Shown: positions 9,001 through 61,300 of the stretch, in pieces
Layout of the letters: each line of letters opens with the position of its first letter
How positions within the stretch are numbered: the first letter of the stretch is position 1
Assembly (NCBI GenBank): GCA_907165275.2
Contig: OU015671.1
Coordinates: 8,463,001 to 8,527,000 of the forward strand
Length of the DNA stretch: 64,000 bases
Direction of reading: 5' to 3'
Source: Zygaena filipendulae
Taxonomy: Eukaryota; Arthropoda; Insecta; Lepidoptera; Zygaenidae
Position numbers and translations under genes: made by a program
The notes under the pieces: generated by a model
The model's input: only the letters and a program-made list of their open reading frames with translations
Told to the model about the DNA's origin: nothing
Databases searched by the model: none

Positions 9001-12000
9001 CGTGCGTGCGTGTGTGTGTTTGCCAACTGCCAACACACCTGTGTATGTACTCGTTGGTCTCCAGCGGCAGCTTGTGGTTGACGACCAGGTCGACGGTGGG
9101 TATGTCGAGGCCGCGCGCCGCCACGTTGGTGGCGACCAGCGTGCAGCGCAGGTTGCTGCGGAACTGCGCCAGCGCCGCCGCGCGCTCGCGCTGCCGCATG
9201 AAGCCGTGCAGGCACACGTTGGGCATGCTGATCGCGTTCAGCATCATCGAGATCACCTGGCACTCCCTGCGCGGGGACGGACGGACGGACGAGGATCTTG
9301 ATTATATTCTTACTACTAGTCGGTGTCACCCGCGTTAATTTCAGAGATCTCGCAGGAATTCCGGCACAAAAAGTGTACCCTATGTTCTTTTTTGTACCCC
9401 TGACAACGTGCATGCAAAATTTCATGTAACTCGACACAAGTAAGTTTGTTTGTTACGCTTTCGCGCTCTAACTACTCAACCAATCATCATGAAATTTGGC
9501 ATATATACATTGTGATGTACAGAGAAGGACATAGGGTACTTCTTATCTCGGAATCCCCGCGGGAACACTGAAATTAACGCGGGTGAAACCACCGGGGAAC
9601 AATCAGTCTATACAGGATGTAATTTTAAACAAGAGACACACTAAAGCATCTCGTTAACCCATATTTACCAATAAAATACTACATAAAAACACTGATAAAT
9701 CGCGCTTCAAAACAAAAACTAAAAGAAAATTAGCATCATCCATCGGCGAGTTGCGAAACTAAGCACAATCGTGTTGTGAAACATAGGGTAACATAGGGTA
9801 ATAGTACAGGATTACAGTACAGAGGAAGAAGAAAGTTTCACTTAAAAAAAAGAACAATGTCTTTTCCAAATGCGCCGCCAAAAGAAGTACGATATAACTT
9901 TAAAACAAAAAAACAAACAAAATGTACTCACTTCTTGGTGTCGGTGAACACGATGACGTGCGAGCTGGGCTTGGTCTCGCGGTACTTGCGCAGCGTCTGC
10001 ACCAGGTACACGTCGCGCGCGTACGCCGGGCACACCACGTAGCGCTGGTCCAGCGTGCTCACGGTCGGCGTGTCGTCGCTCTCGCACCAGGTCGTGAGGC
10101 TCTGGACGACGGAAACACAGTGTTATGTAACAAAAGTAAAATAATTTTAATGATAATAACAAGACTTCACAATACACAGATCTAGTCGTAATCACAATAA
10201 GCTACAGCTTGTCTTGGATATCAATATTTTAGTATTTTGGTGTTAATAAGTAGTTTGGTCGGATTTTGAGATCCGATCATATGCTTTTCATGTCCAATTT
10301 GTGTTTACCCTGTTTCTGCATGTGTAGTATGTTTCTTATGTTTGAGTATCATTTGTGTATTGGTTAATTATTTTGCACGGGTTCAATTCCTGCATTCGGG
10401 TAAAAAAATATTTGATGGACACTGGTGTTTACTCTATAAAGTATGTATTCACAAATAAAGGTTAAGTAAGTGATTTCTTTTTAAACGAAATACCCATTAG
10501 TAAAACGTAAAGGACCTTAATAAATGGCATTAAAATACTTGCATCCTTGTTCAACGGTAGTATTTCTGAATCTTTCACATCTTCTGTGATAGTGGCAGAG
10601 AACAGCAGGTTTTGCCTCTTTTTAGGCAATGCATTGAATATTGTTTCTAGGTCGTCTTTGAAGGATTCACTGAAGAGTCTGCGAATCAGGAAATGATAAT
10701 TTTTTTTTGTAGCTGCTTTGTCAGGAATAGATTCTACTTTTGATAACATTGAATGATATACTTTTGTAGCTTCATTTCACAAGTCAAAGCATTCTCTAAC
10801 CTGTCAGCTTCATCCAAAACCAGATATTTGATCTTCTTCAGTGAGAATGTGTCACATCCAGTTATATGGTCTGCCAACCGTCCCGGCATAGCCACAACTA
10901 TGTGAGGCCTTTTTGCTAGCTTCAATGATTCTTCAAGCTGATCCGAGCCACCAGTGATGATACATACTCGCAGTTGGAGAGGCTGACCAAGTACGCTGAA
11001 TTGATCTGCTATCTAAAATAATAATCCTACTAATATTATGTGGATGTTTGTTACTCAATCACGCAAAAACGGCTGAACAGATTTGAATGAAATTTGGCAT
11101 GCACTTGGTCAGGGGTACAGAGAAGGACATAGGGTACTTTTTATCTCGGAATTCCCGCGGGAACTCCGAAATTACAGCGGGTGAAACCGCGGGGCACAGC
11201 TAGTAATAAATAATAATATAATATAAAAAAATATATATATTCAACTTTCGTATATAAAAGTCCTTGAGTATATAAAAGTCATAAAATAGGTTTTAAATTG
11301 ATTATAATGAATGTAAATTTTGGATACAAAATAAACAATTTTTATTGTACTAACAAAGTTTCTATTGACCTTTATTCTTTTTTTTTTAACAATTTTATTA
11401 TGTAAATTGAACTGTTTACTTAATTGAACTTAATTGTAACTAAGCATAAAACAGTAGTTAACTGTTCCTTCTAAATCAGAGATGAGGGTTTCAAAACAAA
11501 CACTTTAGTCATTTGTATGAAATTAGTCATGAAATTAGGAAGTATTGCACTCTTAAGGCATACTGTGCCTTTTGTACTTGTAAGGATAAGGAAGATAAAT
11601 TATAACAGCTGTTTAATAACCTTAGTTCAACTCTCAGATTAATATTGTGCTGTAGAACCTAATACATTACCTGATAAGCCAACTCATGTGTAGGTGTGAG
11701 TACTAGAGCAAATATTCCATAGGGGTCTTCAGCTAAACTTTGCAATATTGGCAAAGCAAATGCAAATGTTTTGCCAGAGCCTGTTTTGGCGGCACCAATA
11801 CAGTCATCGCCTGCTAATATACGTGCTATACAACCATTTTGAATAGGTGTTGGTGTTTTTATACCTGAAATTAAAATAACAGAAATAGTGAAAAAAATTT
11901 AGTAAAGAGAAGAGCTTAAAGTATTTAACCAAAAGGAGTTGCCATTGATGAAAGAACATCTCCACCAAAATAAATAAAACACTGTTCATACCGGATTGTA

Positions 12001-12591
12001 TATTGATACGAAGTTAATGTTGCTTGTGTGCATATTTTCTTAGCGTAATGATCAGTGTTCAGAACCGTTCGGTAATTATCATACACATACCCACATGTTA
12101 TTATCGTACATAGTATACATTTGACACAAATTAACTAGACTATGTCTAGGTTGTGATAATCCTAATAAGTATAATAGTGTTTCAGTCCAAAAGCGATAAC
12201 TTTGCACCTTTGGTAGGTACGATAATAAGCTTGCTTCAGGTTGCCAACACTGGTAATGATGTGACTCAATGTTTGGTGTGTGTTACCAATGACATGCAAA
12301 GAGGAGGATTCCTTTGAGGATACTTAATGAGATGAGAATAAGGGGAACCTGCAGATAACATCTTATTTTAAAAAACACTTTTACAGAGACAGGCTCAAAA
12401 AGTTAGCATGTATTTAAAAAATTAAGAATTTGTGAAGTACAATACAGGCGCGACCGGAGTTGTAGGTATAACACTTGGTTCACTTAAAAGATAATATAAA
12501 AATAGTAAAAGATAACCTTACCTAAAGTAATCAATTGTTTTATTAGCCAAGGTTTAACACCGAGCTCACTGAATTGCTTTCCACTGTCCAT
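6029..12591 (-). CDS. DDX49: DEAD-box ATP-dependent RNA helicase DDX49 (Dbp45A family)
   Basis: Nine exons join in frame: 12522-12591 (ATG at 12591), 11671-11864, 10801-11012, 10543-10678, 9932-10101, 9039-9266, 8193-8320, 6828-6981, 6029-6104 (TGA), giving 455 residues; vertebrate DDX49 has about 480. Motifs in order: Q motif (GIKTPTPIQ), Walker A (AAKTGSGKT), Ia as PTHELA, Ib as MPGR, DEAD (LVLDEADR), SAT, ARGLD, and [11 protein letters not shown]. The C terminus is a Lys/Arg-rich tail, usual for the family. The family acts in the nucleolus in ribosome assembly, remodelling pre-rRNA with ATP. Ia and Ib differ from the usual PTRELA and TPGR, which would affect RNA contacts. Intron 4 uses a GC donor (GAT|GCAAGT). 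Exons 5-8 are extremely GC-rich at third codon positions, while exons 1-4 and 9 are not. Introns carry Helitron-like elements, a SINE and a GT-rich minisatellite. Confidence 0.95.
6270..6365 (+). repeat. tRNA-derived SINE head
   Basis: An A-box-like TTAGTGAATCGAAC is followed by a perfect T-arm, GTGGG-TTCGAAC-CCCAC at 6329-6345 (B box). No cloverleaf or acceptor stem is visible, so this is a SINE relic in the last DDX49 intron, not a tRNA gene. Similar B boxes occur at 10378, 18131, 19386 and 54378. Confidence 0.6.
6430..6826 (+). repeat. GT-rich minisatellite
   Basis: About 400 bp of variants of a 12-16 bp unit such as GTGTGTGCTGTGTGCG, purine-biased on the plus strand (almost no A). It ends right at the donor site of DDX49 exon 8. 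Long His/Thr- and Cys/Val-rich reading frames across it are artefacts of the repeat. Confidence 0.95.
7020..7342 (+). mobile_element. Two Helitron-like modules in tandem
   Basis: Two similar modules (each with GTAATCTCTGGATCTACTGA and a CTACAGTGATCCTGAGTGA) follow one another. The second ends ATTACCGCGGGGGATAGCTAG before T. The rest of this DDX49 intron (7343-8192) shows nothing else recognisable, apart from poly(T) runs. Confidence 0.7.
8344..8520 (-). mobile_element. Helitron-like element
   Basis: Read on the minus strand it ends with the hairpin region and CTAG (8344-8347 on the plus strand) next to T. The core TTCCCGCAGGAATTCCGGGA and the AAAGCGTAACAAACAAAC block are present; the 5' TCCTACTAATATTATAA end is lost. 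It sits 23 bp from DDX49 exon 7. Confidence 0.75.
8968..9026 (+). repeat. GTGC/GT microsatellite
   Basis: Alternating GTGCGTGC and GTGTGTGT units, a few bases from the donor of DDX49 exon 6. Confidence 0.85.
9310..9612. mobile_element. Two Helitron-like copies with 5' ends facing each other
   Basis: A minus-strand copy (9312-9440, CTAG at 9316-9319) runs into a plus-strand copy (about 9440-9606). The outer ends are the hairpin-bearing 3' ends, and AAGTTTGTTTGTTACGCTTT marks the junction. It lies in intron 5 of DDX49. Confidence 0.7.
10330..10460 (+). repeat. SINE fragment
   Basis: A B-box-like GGGTTCAATTCCTGC, followed by a stretch resembling the 54.4-kb SINE (GGACACTGGTGTTTACTC), within the GC-AG intron of DDX49. 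Confidence 0.5.
11025..11203 (+). mobile_element. Helitron-like element, near-intact 179-bp copy
   Basis: A|TCCTACTAATATTAT at the left; GCGGGTGAAACCGC hairpin, then GGGGCACAGCTAG|T at the right. It is the cleanest copy in the window, inserted 12 bp from the acceptor side of DDX49 exon 3. Confidence 0.9.
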
Positions 12592-13447
12592 AATTGAGAA
12601 TACAGTTCATTTGAATCGCTCACGAATAATGTAACTTTTTGATTAAAACATCGCAACTTGCAAAATTAACCACTATTGCAAGTTCCAACCACAAATTAAT
12701 TAGACTTAGTTCCAACCATAACAAAACCACATGAACTAGGGGACACAGATAACTATATATAAGTCAGAGAGGGGATGGGATGGGATGTATCATGTAAATG
12801 TATCGATGTTCGATCAGATCATTACGATTCTATCGACATTTTTTCTAAAATAATCGATGTTAATGGTCAATATTGAATTTTTATTTTCCTATCCCGAGAA
12901 ATAACATCGATTGTTGTTCTTCGGTATTATAAGTAATTCGATACCTATTTTTGTTCCTAACCTATCTAACTATGAATTTATTTTTAAATATTTACATATT
13001 ATGTAAAATTTTTGATAATCTTAGTTTTGGGCAAAAATTTACCTAACAAAGATATATCGATGTGATGTTTTTTTTTTGTTTGCTCTTCCCTAAAAGTGAT
13101 TGATTGATTGTGGTTTTTTTTTTCACTCCGGAGAGCGGGCAACGGAACTAAGTCATACAGCCTTGTCTTTCAGTTGACATTTGACAATCACAAGGACAGT
13201 TTCTTTTTATTTTACAGCTCTGAGTGCGTGCCTTTCAGAACATTTTGTACCTGAAAACTAAGGAAAAAAATTATGCAAAAACAATAAAATTGTTCAAATA
13301 ACCAATTCTTAGAAATCCTAACTCTATTTCTAAATAAATAGAAAATACGCATAAAAGGTTTAAAAATTTTTTTAGGGTAGGTATTCACGTACATAGCTAA
13401 TACTATTATTGACATATCTACAAGTTCGTGTTTATTTTATTATATAA
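12592..13447. other. Upstream region of DDX49
   Basis: AT-rich, no gene recognised. The DDX49 promoter should lie in the first few hundred bases. Several ATCGAT-type motifs (ATCGATGT and similar, 12800-12915) occur here; ATCGATA-like sites are bound by the insect DREF factor, common at housekeeping genes, but this link is only suggestive. Confidence 0.4.
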
Positions 13448-13990
13448 CTAGCTAAAAAACCCGGCTTCGCCCGGGAGTTGATATGAGATGACGTGGTAGA
13501 GTCGAAATAAAAAAATAAACTATGACGTAAAAAGTAAAAAAAAAGTTTATTGAAAACGTTTTCTCATTATTTATAATACTTGTTTATAAACAACATTTTT
13601 CATTTTACTGTCCGGAGTATATATACATAATTTTTTCGGATTTCCTACTCCATTAGAATTAATTAAACACTATTAAAAATACTCACATTTGAAATTTCAC
13701 GATAAAAACCCACAAATAACTTTTTTCTATTTCGTTTCAAAATCGAGAGTTAATTAAATACACTATTAAAAATACTCACACGTGATACTTCTAAATAAAG
13801 GCTCACAGATAACTTCTCTTCTTTTCGTTTTGAAATCGCTCGTTTCGCTGTTCAAATTAAACTAACTCTGGTGCTAGCGCGTGGGCCTTCTCTTGCTGCC
13901 TCCCCGAAGGGGAGGCAGCAGAGGTAACTGCGTCGGGGCAGAGCCCCCTGCAGTGGGTAATCCTAACTCTGGTGAGCGACACCGGGCTCT
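13448..13990 (-). repeat. Second CTAG-ending repeat family with hairpins and an 88-bp tandem duplication
   Basis: On the minus strand the sequence ends in a hairpin (CCCGGGCGAAGCCGGG), a T run and AGCTAG, again a Helitron-style 3' end but with unrelated sequence. Inside, about 88 bp (starting TTAATTAAACACTATTAAAA) is repeated imperfectly at 13670 and 13752. A perfect 11-bp hairpin with a 3-base loop, GCTGCCTCCCC-GAA-GGGGAGGCAGC, lies at 13895-13919. Confidence 0.65.
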
Positions 13991-14103
13991 TATATATTCA
14001 GAGAGCTAGGCTCTAGAATATTCGAGAAAATTTGAAAATATTTTCTCTCTCACACCTTCTAGAGTATTCTGGTCATTATCGTCCGCCATAATAAAAGGTT
14101 CTA

Positions 14104-14890
14104 TAGCGGTAGCATTTGTAGTAAAAGCGAGAAATTTAAAAACCTAAATTTTTTAATGTTTTGAGAACTAATTTGGATAACTAAAATTATGTCGCTTTAA
14201 CTCCAAAATATAAGTTAGCTAATAACGTATAAATACACAAAATTTAATAACTTTATTATAGCAACAAATTAAATTTAAGACTTTATTGAAATTGGAATTT
14301 TAAATTTCGTGTCACTACTACACATGCTACAATTGCTCGCAACGCTTTTGGAAATGCAACCCAAACAATCGTTGTCCTGAATGAAGTTCAAATATTCGAT
14401 AACAGATGGCGCCACTATACTTAATTTCCAAGTTTTAGGGTTGGAAAGTTCCTTATATCTTTAGAAACACGCCTTTTAGATTAAAACGGGAACTTTCTAG
14501 CTTCTGTAGCGGTAGCGTATGTAGTAAAGACGCGAAATTTAAAAACCTAAATTTTTAAATATTTTGAAAAACTAATTATATACGTTAAATAATGACGTAT
14601 AAATACACAAAATTCAACAACTTTATTATAGTAACAAATGAAATTTAAGATTTTATTGAAATTGGAATTTTAAATTTCGCGCCACTACTACACATGCTGC
14701 AATGGCTCACAACTATGGAGACTATACACTATGACTATTGGAGTGTATAGTCTCCATAGTTGTCTTGAACGAAGTTCAAATATTCGATAACAGATGGCGC
14801 CACTGCACTTAATTTCCAAGTTGAAGGGTCGGAAAGTCCCTTATATCTTTAAAAACATGCCCTTTAGATTAAAACGGGAACTTTCTTGTT
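14104..14890. repeat. 403-bp tandem duplication
   Basis: Two units start at 14104 and 14507, each with TAGCGGTAGC, AAATTTAAAAACCTAAATTT, CACTACTACACATGCT and CGATAACAGATGGCGCCACT. They are clearly homologous but diverged. The second unit has a 22-bp perfect inverted repeat (14709-14730 and 14742-14763, 11-bp loop), where the first has unrelated sequence. No coding potential. Confidence 0.85.
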
Positions 14891-15234
14891 CGAGGGGGGA
14901 TAAAGGGCTATCACACCACATAAGTCCCTTTATCGTGTCAGGACTCCTTTTTAAGTTTTATCGGCACGCACATTTTATCGACTTAGTTTTATTATATATA
15001 ATGATAATGATTTCACCATAGTGTACGGCACATGTTCAGGGCAAGAATATTGGCTAATAATTTAATCTTGTAACCTAAATCTATTATAATATGTTCTTGT
15101 AGCTGTTGTCCTGAATAAACGAAAATAAATAAATAAATATTTCTTTACATAGTTTGTAATTTTATTACCTACCTATTATAATACGTGAATACATAACTAT
15201 TAAATTTATAATCCTTTGTCCTGAATCAATCACA

Positions 15235-15642
15235 ATCAATCACAGCTTAAACCGCTGATAGTAGAGACCTGAAACTTGGGAGGGTGTGTTCTTTCTATGA
15301 AGTAGGCAGGCATCCGATAAGAAAGAATTTTCCAAAATTCAACCCCCAAGGGGGTGAAAAGGGGATGAAAGTTTATATGGAACAATTCCGCGGGAACTTC
15401 GAAATTATCGCGGGTGAAACCGCACGGGACAGCTAGTTTATTTATTACTATAGCTGTTCTCCACGGTTTCAAACGCATTAGTTTTGGCATTTCCGCGAGA
15501 GTTCCGGGACAAAAGTACCCTATGTCCTTCTTTGTACCCCTGACAATGGGTAGGCAAAATTTCATGATGATCGGTTGGGCCGTTATGGCGTAAAAGCGCA
15601 CCTAACAAACAAATAACTCACATTCGCATTTATAATATTAGG
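15235..15642. mobile_element. Two Helitron-like copies in opposite orientation
   Basis: Plus-strand copy 15235-15434 ends ATCGCGGGTGAAACCGC, then GGGACAGCTAG before T. A minus-strand copy (15449-15642) follows, reaching the TAATATTATAAATGCGAA 5' region. A further degenerate fragment is at 15690-15835. Between here and DNAH1 (15836-16314) nothing is recognised. Confidence 0.75.
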
Positions 15643-16314
15643 TACCTAAACATTACAGCATTAAAAATAATTATTTGTTTCTCTTCTCTCTTTACAGATG
15701 TGAAAGTAATTGTTTGTTTGTTTGCCGAGGCAATCTCTGGAACTACGCAGGTAACCAATTCTCTTGCACGGATAGGAAGCCACAGTAGGTATCCTTGAGT
15801 TCCCGAGAGAGGCCCGAAATTCACACGAGTTACTTTCTCTCTCTATCCATCTATGCTGAGACCGTTAGGTTAGATCTACGATGCCTAGTATTATAATTAC
15901 CTAATTTATAGTGAGTAGTAGATTTTTGCAACACCTGTAAAAGGTAAACTAAGTTTTAAGCTCTGTAATATTATGTAAGACCCTAAGTCATGTGCCTACA
16001 CGTCTTAGAAGCAATAAATACTTGAATTTCTACTTGAATATCTAATATCTACTTGACCGTTAGGTTAATCAAGACGTATGAGATATATACCTACTTACTT
16101 GTAGGTATGTACAAAGTAATTATAAGGTAATTCTTTAACTGGCAGGAAGGTTTATCTTTTTGCAAATATCCAATTCAAAATATAGAATCCAACGAACCAA
16201 CGAAAAGACAAGAAACGTCATGATTTCTTGTCAAAAAAGTATTTGAATTAGTTAAAAATAAAACTAAAGGATAATACTTAGAGAATAGTTAATTAGTTTT
16301 TATTTTAAGTGATA

Positions 16315-58002
<41,688 letters not shown>

Positions 58003-58048
58003 GTATTACAGCCATTTGTGTGATGTGCAACTTTGAATTTTATGCTCT

Positions 58049-58365
58049 TACTAGCTGTGTCGCGCGGTTTCACCCGCGATAGTTTCGAAGATCCCACGGG
58101 TATTCTGAGATAAAATTATCTATATATTTTTCTGTACACAACGTGTAGTAGGTATGCAAAATTTAATTAATGCAGTTTCAGCCGCGTTAATTTCGGAGTT
58201 TCTGCGGGAATTCTGGAATAAAAAGTACCCTGTGTCCGTCTCTGTATCCCAGACAACGTGTATGCAAAATTTTTTGTGATCGGTTGAGCCGTTTATCCGT
58301 GAAAGCGTAAGAAACAAACAAACAAACTCACTTTCGCATTTATAATATTAGTAAGGATTAATTCA
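58049..58365 (-). mobile_element. Helitron-like element, composite
   Basis: ACTAGCTGTGTCGCGCGGTT at the left, a second core at 58180-58240, and the intact 5' end (read on the minus strand: TCCTTACTAATATTATAAAT) at 58358. It abuts the LINE tail. Confidence 0.8.
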
Positions 58366-58374
58366 AATGTAATA

Positions 58375-61300
58375 ATAGAATAGAATAGAATAGAATAGAA
58401 TACACTTTATTGTACACCAAAATAATGTTACAGTGTGTTAACAAAAACTTATAACTAGAGGCATACAAAAGGCGGTCTTATCGCTTTACTAGCGATCTCT
58501 TCCAGACAACCTTTGGGTGGACAGGACAAATACAGAAAATTTATATGTTGATAGGTAGAACAGGAATCAAAAAATAATACAAATATGCACATAGAACATA
58601 AATATAAAAAATAAAAATACATAAAAAGATATACAAAGATACACGCATAGATACCTATAAAATATACATACAGAAAAATATATATAGATAGATAAAATAC
58701 ATAATGTGATTACATACAATATATTATATATCAACAGCATACGTAACTAAAATAAAAATAAATATGAATTAATACGTTACATACATGGATACATAAATAC
58801 GCACTCACATATACATACATATACATACATACGCATACATACACATACTCACATACAGATACATACATACAATGCATATACAGAAATACATGCAGCTAAT
58901 ATTACTGTTTATCAGTGAGGTAGTTACTCTTCACCAACCCCTTAAAGATAGATAAGGATCTAGCCGTGCGAACCTCCACAGGCAGTGCGTTCCACAGTCG
59001 GGCTGCCTGTACAGCAAATGACGAGCCATAGAAATTGGTACTGTGAGCTGGGATCTTAAGTAGTAAGGTCTGAGATGAGCGAAGAGCCAGGCTATGAGAA
59101 GAACCGAGAAATTCAAAGCTCTTTTTCAGGTAGGATGGAGCAGATGGATTGAACAGTATGTTGTAGAGAAGATGCAGGACATGTGCATTCCGGCGGAGGC
59201 GGATGGGCAGCCACTTGAGTTTGGAGCGAAAGTCAGAGACATGGTCATATTTTCGTAAGCCAAATATGAACCGGATGCAAAAGTTTTGGAGACGCTCAAG
59301 TTTATTAAGTTGCTCTTCGGTAAGGTCGATGTAACAGGTGTCAGCATAATCGAGAATCGGTAAAAGGAGTGATTGTGCTAACGCAACTTTGGTAGCAGTT
59401 GGGAGAAAATTACGAAGTCGCCTTAGGGATGCCGCAGATGAAAACAACCTTCGACTTACCATATCCAGGTGCGGTTTCCATGACAGAGTAGTGTCGATAA
59501 TAACGCCCAGGTTTTTAACCGCATTGCTGTACGGTATGGTAACTGCATTAAACTGCACCGGCGGGAGGGACTTCATGTCTAGCTTGGAGATAGATCGTGA
59601 ACTACCAACGATAATAACTTGGGTTTTGGCAGGATTTACTTTTAGACCGTACGACTTGCTCCAGTCTAAGATGCGCGCAAGATCATTATTTGTTGTGTCA
59701 ATGGCCGCACAGATGTTATTCGCGGTAGCTTGCGTGTAGATTTGAAGATCGTCTGCATAAAGATGGTAAGAAGAAGATATTTTCTTAGAAATACTGTTAA
59801 TGAAGATCGTAAAAAGAAGTGGAGACAGCACGCCACCTTGCGGGACACCGGCAGATGTTCCACACCAACTGGAGAAGGAATCATCGACACGAATACGTTG
59901 CCGGCGCCCATGTAAATAGCTACGAAGCCAACCAATAACCGTTGGAGATATGTTGAGAGAACGCATCAACGCTAACAGAATGTCGAAATCAACTGAGTTG
60001 AAGGCGCTGCTGAAGTCTAGCAGTGATAAAATTGTCAACTGCCCGTTCTCCATGCCCAGTCGCATATCCTCTGTGATCTTAAGAAGCGCCGAAACAGTGC
60101 TATGGCCAGGACGGAAACCTGATTGAAAAGGATTTAAGAGATCATTATTGGTAAGGAAGAGACTAAGTTGGGAATGGATTAGACGTTCAAGTACTTTGGA
60201 TAGGAATGGTAGGATGGATATGGGACGATATTCAGAAAAATGTTTGGGATTGGCTTTTTTCGGGAGAGGTATAACTTGAGCTTCCTTCCATGAAGTAGGG
60301 AATGATTCAGAAGCTACAGAGTTGTTAAAGATTTTTGTAATAACGGGAATAATAATGTCTAGAATTGGGAGTAACATGTTACGGCTGATACCGTCACTGC
60401 CAACTGCGCCTGAAGTAATGGATTTTATGGTCCTCTCAACATCACAATCGGAAAATTGGCTAAGAACGAAAGAAGAAAGATCAGGAGTTGCGGTTGAAGA
60501 AAGATATTTGAGAGTGTCAGCTTTTTTACCATCATCAATAGTAGATGCAGAAGAAAAATGTTGATTTAACAGATCAAGGTTTAAATCCTTAGTTAAAGTG
60601 TCATGGCGAGATTTTCCAACTCCTAATGATCGAAGGAATTTCCAGACCTTAGCTGGGTCACCGTTTTCTACAGATGCATGAATGTGGCGTCGCTGTGCAT
60701 CCCTACACATCCTATTGCAGCGATTTCGAATAAGCACATATTTTTCCCTGTTGAGATCAGTTGGGGCAGATTTCAGTTTTGACTTAGCCTTAGATTTTTT
60801 AGATAATAAAGACTTTATATCGTCTGTAAGCCAAGGTGCTGGGAGATGCTTCAGCTTCACAGCTCTAATTGGGGCATGCACATCGTACAGTTGTATAATG
60901 AGGGAGTTAAAAATATCCACTTGTGTATCAACCTTGTCCGAAACTATAGCTGACGACCAGTCGATTTTCACGGCATCATCCCGTAGACTATCATGATTCA
61001 TGCTACCAAAGCTACGCTGCAAAAGAACTTTCGGCTTAGCCTTGGGAGGACGGATTTTATATGATAGAAATAATAAATCGTGGTAGGAAAAAGCGTCAGC
61101 AGAGCATTGACCGTGGTGAGCAACGTGATCGGATGATGAAACCACAATAAGATCCAGAAGGGAGGGAGAACTATTAGGGAAGTGATGTGTAGCGCCTGAA
61201 GGAAGTATATGCATATTGCGACCACGGAAAAGAGAGGTAAGGGAGGTGGAACGCGAATCATTTTTAATAAGACAGGTGTTAAAGTCACCCATAATAATGG

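Noticed and set aside
12780..12960. Possible bidirectional promoter for DDX49 and DNAH1
   Set aside because: The two start codons are 3.7 kb apart with repeat DNA between; no shared promoter can be supported.
59389..59739. Plus-strand frames inside the LINE
   Set aside because: Antisense shadows of the intact ORF2.
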